DNA of 10,276 nucleotides, taken from positions 1-10,276 of the forward strand of contig CAJWLY010000035.1 in the NCBI GenBank assembly GCA_913043155.1. The letters run 5' to 3'. Positions within the stretch are counted from its first letter, which is position 1. Each line of letters opens with the position of its first letter. The position numbers and the translations under genes were made by a program. Of the stretch, positions 7,140 through 10,276 are shown in pieces. This DNA is from an uncultured Nitrospinaceae bacterium. Lineage in GTDB: Bacteria > Nitrospinota > Nitrospinia > Nitrospinales > VA-1. The notes under the pieces were generated by a model. The model did no database searches. It saw only the letters and a program-made list of their open reading frames with translations, and was not told the origin of the DNA.

Positions 7140-7760
7140 TTACTGTTTTCTGGGAGGACTGGCGTATTCCTCGGCAAGCATAAAATCACTTTCACTGTTA
7201 TTTTCGGCAAGAAACTCATCCGGCAACATGGTGACCGTTCCGGGGCCATAAAACGTGTGGAGTTGTTCCTCAGAAAGGAGTTCAAAGTTGATATAGGTTT
7301 TAATTATCAACCGGTCAGCATCGACTGTATAAGCAAACACTCCGGCCGAGCAGGTCAAATATTCATCGTTTTCACCGTAGGTCAACAGGGCATCATCTAG
7401 GTATGTATCCAAGATGATAATGCAGTTGTCATTGGTATTGTTTCGCTCGCTGAACCGGTCGATACAGTGCGTGGTATAACAAACCTGTGGATGGGTGAAG
7501 GAGCGGTACAACTTCCCCAAGTTGGTCGACTCGGTATGAGCTGGAGAAACGAAGGTCGTGAATCCACCCTTCGAAAAATCCACAAGACACAATACATCCT
7601 TACCGAACTTTTTACCCACTTTCTTGGTCACGTCCTCCATGAACCGCTGGCGTTTACGCATGGAAATGCGAGCGGCACGGCGAAATTTTTTGGCATACTC
7701 CGCTTTTACAAATTTCTCGATCTGAACCTTTTTAAACTCAAAGTCACTGTGCTTCTTCAT
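7140..7760 (-). CDS. Hypothetical protein, 206 aa, basic N-terminus, H-x3-RF-x-ER motif
   Basis: Not recognised. The first 55 residues are rich in lysine and arginine (MRKRQRF at 34-40, KKVGKKFGK at 46-54), with no signal peptide or membrane segment, so a cytoplasmic protein that may touch nucleic acid is possible. Residues 56-80 look like a beta-strand pair (LCLVDF, GFTTFVS). HCIDRFSERNN at 98-108 gives a His-x3-Arg-x3-Arg pattern, followed by a predicted helix and strands (DRLIIKTYINFELLSEEQ at 149-166). His-x3-Arg-x3-Arg patterns of this sort occur in several small nuclease or toxin-like domains (for example DUF4258), but I cannot assign it. The C-terminus is acidic, then ends PPRKQ. It has its own promoter candidate and a terminator-like hairpin after it, so it is probably a single-gene unit. 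Coding character looks good: long uninterrupted frame with mixed, protein-like composition. Confidence 0.75.
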   Translation of the reverse strand: MKKHSDFEFKKVQIEKFVKAEYAKKFRRAARISMRKRQRFMEDVTKKVGKKFGKDVLCLVDFSKGGFTTFVSPAHTESTNLGKLYRSFTHPQVCYTTHCIDRFSERNNTNDNCIIILDTYLDDALLTYGENDEYLTCSAGVFAYTVDADRLIIKTYINFELLSEEQLHTFYGPGTVTMLPDEFLAENNSESDFMLAEEYASPPRKQ

Positions 7761-7793
7761 CTTGCGTCCGAAATCAGCAGGGGGTGGAAATTC

Positions 7794-7821
7794 TTGACAT
7801 CTCTGACCACCATTATACCCT
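7794..7821 (+). promoter_or_regulatory. Candidate divergent promoter for the HmuY-like gene pair
   Basis: A perfect TTGACA lies at 7794-7799 on the plus strand, with TACCCT at 7816-7821 (16-base spacer) as a poor -10. The leader would be about 100 bases. A separate TATAAA at 7873-7878 is an alternative -10 without a good -35. The TTGACA element overlaps the region of the opposing TATAAT, so the two directions could compete. Low certainty. Confidence 0.3.
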
Positions 7822-7839
7822 ACCGTTAAAATGGGAAAA
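7812..7839 (-). promoter_or_regulatory. Candidate sigma-70 promoter for the 206-aa hypothetical gene
   Basis: On the minus strand a consensus TATAAT (7817-7812) is preceded, after 16 bases, by TTTTCC (7839-7834) as a weak -35. Transcription would begin around 7805, giving a leader of about 45 bases before the ATG at 7760. The -10 is a perfect match; the -35 is poor. Confidence 0.5.
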
Positions 7840-7928
7840 AGCGTAAAATCGAATGGAACGGTTTGTTTTTGTTATAAAACCAAGCGGGTAGAAGGCGGTA
7901 CAAAGAAGCGTCTGGCCGCTTATGAACT

Positions 7929-8645
7929 ATGAAAAATACCCTCAATATTTTTGCAATTCTTCTCGTGGGGACATTTGTCTTCCTCAGCGCCATCAATTAT
8001 ATGGCGGATAATATAGAAGATTATGAAACCGTTCCCTTACCACCTAAAAAAGCAAGAACCATAACCAGCCACAATCCGGTTATCAAGGTAGATGCCACCT
8101 CAAGAAATGCGTGGACCCTCGTTGATTTTTCTTCAGGGGAAACTTACACCATAGAAGATTTAGAACACGAAAAGGATAAATTGAAACTCTACCCTTGGGA
8201 TATTGGATTCCAACGCACCAAGATCATAACCAATGGTGGCCTCACCAATCCTCACGGGAGTGTTGGAGTAAAAAATCTAGGATCCATTGACATCGATACG
8301 GTAAACGTTGTCCCAAAAACTGGGTATCTCCAAGATGAAAAGTCCTTCGGCAAAGTACTCAATAAAGCCATAGCCAGCTGGTACTTATACCGCACGCGGA
8401 CTCACAATATTGAATCCCAGAAAAATGTTTACACTGTACGCATGGCCGATGGCGGATACATGAAAATGCGAATCCTCAATTATTACTGCGGACGTGAGGA
8501 ATCGGAGTGCCGGTCATTTATGTGCACGCGCGAGGAGGCAGCGTGTTATTTTATCGAATATGTCCTGTCACAGGACAATGGCAAGTTTGTTTCTGCTCCG
8601 ATCCTTTCCCAAACCAAAACACCCGTGCCTAAAACTGCCAATTGA
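7929..8645 (+). CDS. HmuY-like protein with N-terminal membrane anchor or signal
   Basis: A 238-residue protein starting with a basic MKN and a hydrophobic segment at about 6-23 that would act as a signal anchor or uncleaved signal peptide; there is no lipobox cysteine. The body resembles the HmuY family: WTLVDFSSGE (62-71), the strand-rich WDIGFQRTKIITNGGLTNPH (90-109), ASWYLYRTRTHNI (149-161) and VYTVRMADGGYMKMRILNYY (167-186). HmuY of Porphyromonas is a secreted haem-binding protein, but many family members in other phyla have unknown ligands and the two HmuY haem histidines cannot be assigned here. Unusual are four cysteines close together (187, 194, 199, 206), which could form disulfides or bind a metal or cofactor. 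It is followed by an overlapping SUMF1-type lipoprotein gene. The start has no good Shine-Dalgarno, and another ATG in a different frame lies 7 bases upstream. Confidence 0.65.
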   Translation: MKNTLNIFAILLVGTFVFLSAINYMADNIEDYETVPLPPKKARTITSHNPVIKVDATSRNAWTLVDFSSGETYTIEDLEHEKDKLKLYPWDIGFQRTKIITNGGLTNPHGSVGVKNLGSIDIDTVNVVPKTGYLQDEKSFGKVLNKAIASWYLYRTRTHNIESQKNVYTVRMADGGYMKMRILNYYCGREESECRSFMCTREEAACYFIEYVLSQDNGKFVSAPILSQTKTPVPKTAN

Positions 8646-9370
8646 TACGCTCCACTTTCATCTCCATTATCATTCTACACGTAATTTCCTGCGGGACCCC
8701 CCCAACAGGGATGACACTCATTCCGGCGGGAGAATTCGTTTTGGGAATCAATCCGGATCAGCAAATCATTCAGTTTATGTCCGATGCCACACTGGCTCTC
8801 AATGCCCAACCTGCACAGAGAATTCACCTCAAAGCCTTCTACATTGACCTCCACGAAGTCACTTACGAAGCGTTTCGTCTATTCAAACCCAAAATCGAAT
8901 ACGATATTAAGGATCACCGAGAACCCATTCGTGGAGTGAGCTGGTATGAAGCTGACGCATACTGCTTTTGGCTGGGAAAACGTTTGCCCACGGAGATGGA
9001 ATGGGAAAAGGCCGCGCGAGGGACTGACGAAAGACTGTTCGTATGGGGGTCAGAGTTCAATCGGAAGAATGCCAATTTTGGCAGGCAGGTCCAGCCTGTC
9101 GGAAAGTTCCGAATGGACACCAGCACCTACGGTCCTCGCGATATGAATGGAAATGTTTCAGAGTGGACGTCCAGCTGGTATCAGCCTTATAGCAAATCGA
9201 AGCACAAGGACATGCTTTTCGGGGAAAAAGTCAAAATCCTACGCGGCGGATCCTTCCATAAGCAGGAGCATGGATTTATGAAGGAATTTACGATGCTACC
9301 CTATCGAAATTTCGCACCACCTAGCCAACGCTTCTGGGATACCGGGTTTCGCTGTGCCAAGTCTACCTAA
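8642..9370 (+). CDS. SUMF1/FGE-sulfatase domain lipoprotein
   Basis: A 242-residue protein whose TTG start overlaps the preceding stop (TTGA), so it is probably translated by coupling. The first 17 residues form a lipoprotein signal peptide with lipobox VISC (Cys17), which supports this start over an ATG at 8711 that would remove it. The rest is a formylglycine-generating-enzyme-like fold: MTLIPAGEFVLGIN (24-37), YIDLHEVTYEAFRLF (67-81), IRGVSWYEADAYCFWLGKRL (96-115), PTEMEWEKAARG (116-127), GPRDMNGNVSEW (164-175) and ILRGGSFH then GFRCA at the end. True FGE enzymes have two active-site cysteines in the segment before GFRCA; here that segment (about 206-235) has none, so sulfatase activation is unlikely. 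Such lipoproteins are often binding or structural partners of envelope proteins. The HmuY-like neighbour is the natural candidate partner. A run of seven C at 8697-8703 lies just after the lipobox codon. Confidence 0.85.
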   Translation: MIRSTFISIIILHVISCGTPPTGMTLIPAGEFVLGINPDQQIIQFMSDATLALNAQPAQRIHLKAFYIDLHEVTYEAFRLFKPKIEYDIKDHREPIRGVSWYEADAYCFWLGKRLPTEMEWEKAARGTDERLFVWGSEFNRKNANFGRQVQPVGKFRMDTSTYGPRDMNGNVSEWTSSWYQPYSKSKHKDMLFGEKVKILRGGSFHKQEHGFMKEFTMLPYRNFAPPSQRFWDTGFRCAKST

Positions 9371-9377
9371 CCCTCAA

Positions 9378-10276
9378 TCATGAATCTGTTCCCCGGGAAG
9401 ACTGTGGCTTTTCACTCACATGGTCAGAAATATCACTATTAGAACCACCTAAGCTGGGCAAGGACGGGGCGGCAACTGAACCCGGTGGGACTAGACGGTT
9501 CGAAGCCGTCATCGAAGTGGCATCATCCGCCTTGGTTGCCTGTTCAATGGTTTTTTCAATGATTTTACTTTGGCTTGTGGGAGTGTCTGTTGATTTTTTT
9601 TCCGTCTTCACCGGTCTTCTACCCCGTCCCCGTTGCGCCGGAACCCGGCGCCCGCTGGAAGGTTTTCGGGTAGAATGCTTTCTTTGCGCGGGACGCCCCC
9701 TCCCCCCACGGGCAACCCTCCCACTGCTCGAACGCTTTTCTCCGGAATCCTCTTCCGGTTTTTTCCGGTCATCCCGCTGCCCCGAACTTGCTCCTTTTAT
9801 TCTCGATTCCTGCCGGGCCAACTCCTCCGCAGTTTTTTCGGTGACCTGATACTTAAACTCCGCCCAAGCCAACCCCGGTTGGCCGATAAATTCCAGCTTA
9901 AACTGATGCCTTTCTTGAAGTTCCAGTAAAAATTTAGCTTTATTGTTAAGCAAGTATTCCGTTACCGGCGGAGACACTTCGACTTTCAGTTCCTTCACTT
10001 TACCAGTTGCAAGACGCTCCCTTATTTTTCTCATAACATCCAAAACGATGTAATTAAGCGCCCGGACGGTTCCAGTTCCATTACAGGCTTCACATTTTAT
10101 AAACGCCCCCTCCTGTACAGGCGGGGACAACCTTTGGCGAGACATCTCCATCAGCCCGAATTTGGATATTCGTGAAATGTTAATCCGAGCTTTATCGAGC
10201 TTACAGATCTTCTTAAGTTCTTTTTCGACTAGCGACTGGTTCTTCTTTTGAAACATGTCGATGAAATCGATCACAA
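9378..10276 (-). CDS. rng: RNase E/G family endoribonuclease, C-terminal part (partial)
   Basis: The frame runs off the right edge, so the true start (with the S1 domain and first metal aspartate) is outside; the GTG at 10274 is an internal codon. About 299 residues are visible. They open with VIDFIDM, whose first aspartate corresponds to catalytic Asp346 of E. coli RNase E. Then come ISRISKFGLMEMSRQRLSPP and the zinc-link CEACNGTGTV (CxxC), at exactly the same distance from VIDFIDM as in E. coli. A small domain follows to about residue 155. The last 140 or so residues are low-complexity: first acidic, then Arg/Gly/Ser/Lys-rich (ARGGRGRPAQRKHSTRKPSS), then Ser/Thr-rich. This looks like a disordered RNA-binding tail of the kind seen on longer RNase E/G enzymes. 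These enzymes cut single-stranded RNA in rRNA maturation and mRNA decay. Its stop is 7 bases from the convergent lipoprotein gene's stop, with no separate terminator seen. Confidence 0.92.
   Translation of the reverse strand, partial: VIDFIDMFQKKNQSLVEKELKKICKLDKARINISRISKFGLMEMSRQRLSPPVQEGAFIKCEACNGTGTVRALNYIVLDVMRKIRERLATGKVKELKVEVSPPVTEYLLNNKAKFLLELQERHQFKLEFIGQPGLAWAEFKYQVTEKTAEELARQESRIKGASSGQRDDRKKPEEDSGEKRSSSGRVARGGRGRPAQRKHSTRKPSSGRRVPAQRGRGRRPVKTEKKSTDTPTSQSKIIEKTIEQATKADDATSMTASNRLVPPGSVAAPSLPSLGGSNSDISDHVSEKPQSSRGTDS

Noticed and set aside
7140..7760. A toxin-antitoxin module.
   Set aside because: Only the loose His/Arg motif hints at a toxin-like domain; there is no adjacent small antitoxin gene, and a convincing domain match cannot be made by eye.
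8697..8703. Run of seven C just after the lipobox codon, a possible phase-variation tract.
   Set aside because: Short for slippage-based switching, and it encodes an ordinary Thr-Pro-Pro in frame; no evidence of variation.
8642..9370. Annotation as a true formylglycine-generating enzyme.
   Set aside because: The catalytic cysteine pair is missing and the protein is a predicted lipoprotein with no sulfatase nearby.

Overview
This window is mostly ordinary bacterial chromosome of intermediate GC. It carries a conserved cell-division and envelope block plus a few poorly characterised accessory genes. The envelope genes (FtsEX, an EnvC-type activator, a signal-peptide-bearing S41 protease, a lipoprotein) point to a Gram-negative. 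The combination of an ole-type reductase, ftsE-ftsX-envC-ctpA-tsaD order, a HmuY-like protein and an RNase E/G with a basic tail would suit a marine Nitrospinota or deltaproteobacterial-type genome, but that placement is inference and weakly held.

Layout from left to right. Positions 97-1089 (minus) hold an OleD-like NAD(P)-dependent reductase of long-chain olefin biosynthesis, with a U-tract hairpin just upstream of its start. Positions 1315-1650 (plus) hold the decayed 5' end of a glutamate dehydrogenase gene, with two frameshifts and loss of the catalytic half. Positions 1720-7040 (minus) are a compact set transcribed in the order ftsE, ftsX, envC, ctpA, tsaD. FtsEX is the ABC-type complex that transmits a division signal across the inner membrane. 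EnvC is its periplasmic coiled-coil partner with a catalytically dead LytM domain that switches on amidases. CtpA is a periplasmic PDZ protease, and TsaD makes the t6A modification of tRNA. ftsX and envC overlap by 4 bp and most other gaps are short, so co-transcription is likely.

Positions 7140-7760 (minus) encode an unrecognised 206-residue protein with a basic N-terminus and an H-x3-RF-x-ER motif. It is followed by a terminator-like hairpin that separates it from ftsE. The 168-base gap at 7761-7928 appears to hold overlapping divergent promoters. Positions 7929-9370 (plus) are a translationally coupled pair: a membrane-anchored or secreted HmuY-like protein, and a predicted lipoprotein with an FGE-sulfatase (SUMF1) fold that lacks the catalytic cysteines. 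Positions 9378-10276 (minus) are the C-terminal part of an RNase E/G family endoribonuclease that runs off the window.

I found no RNA genes, insertion sequences, CRISPR arrays or phage genes. I do not see a clear new multi-gene system. The best candidates for new biology are the HmuY-like/SUMF1-lipoprotein pair and the unknown protein upstream of ftsE. The glutamate dehydrogenase relic is the clearest thing an automatic annotation would miss.
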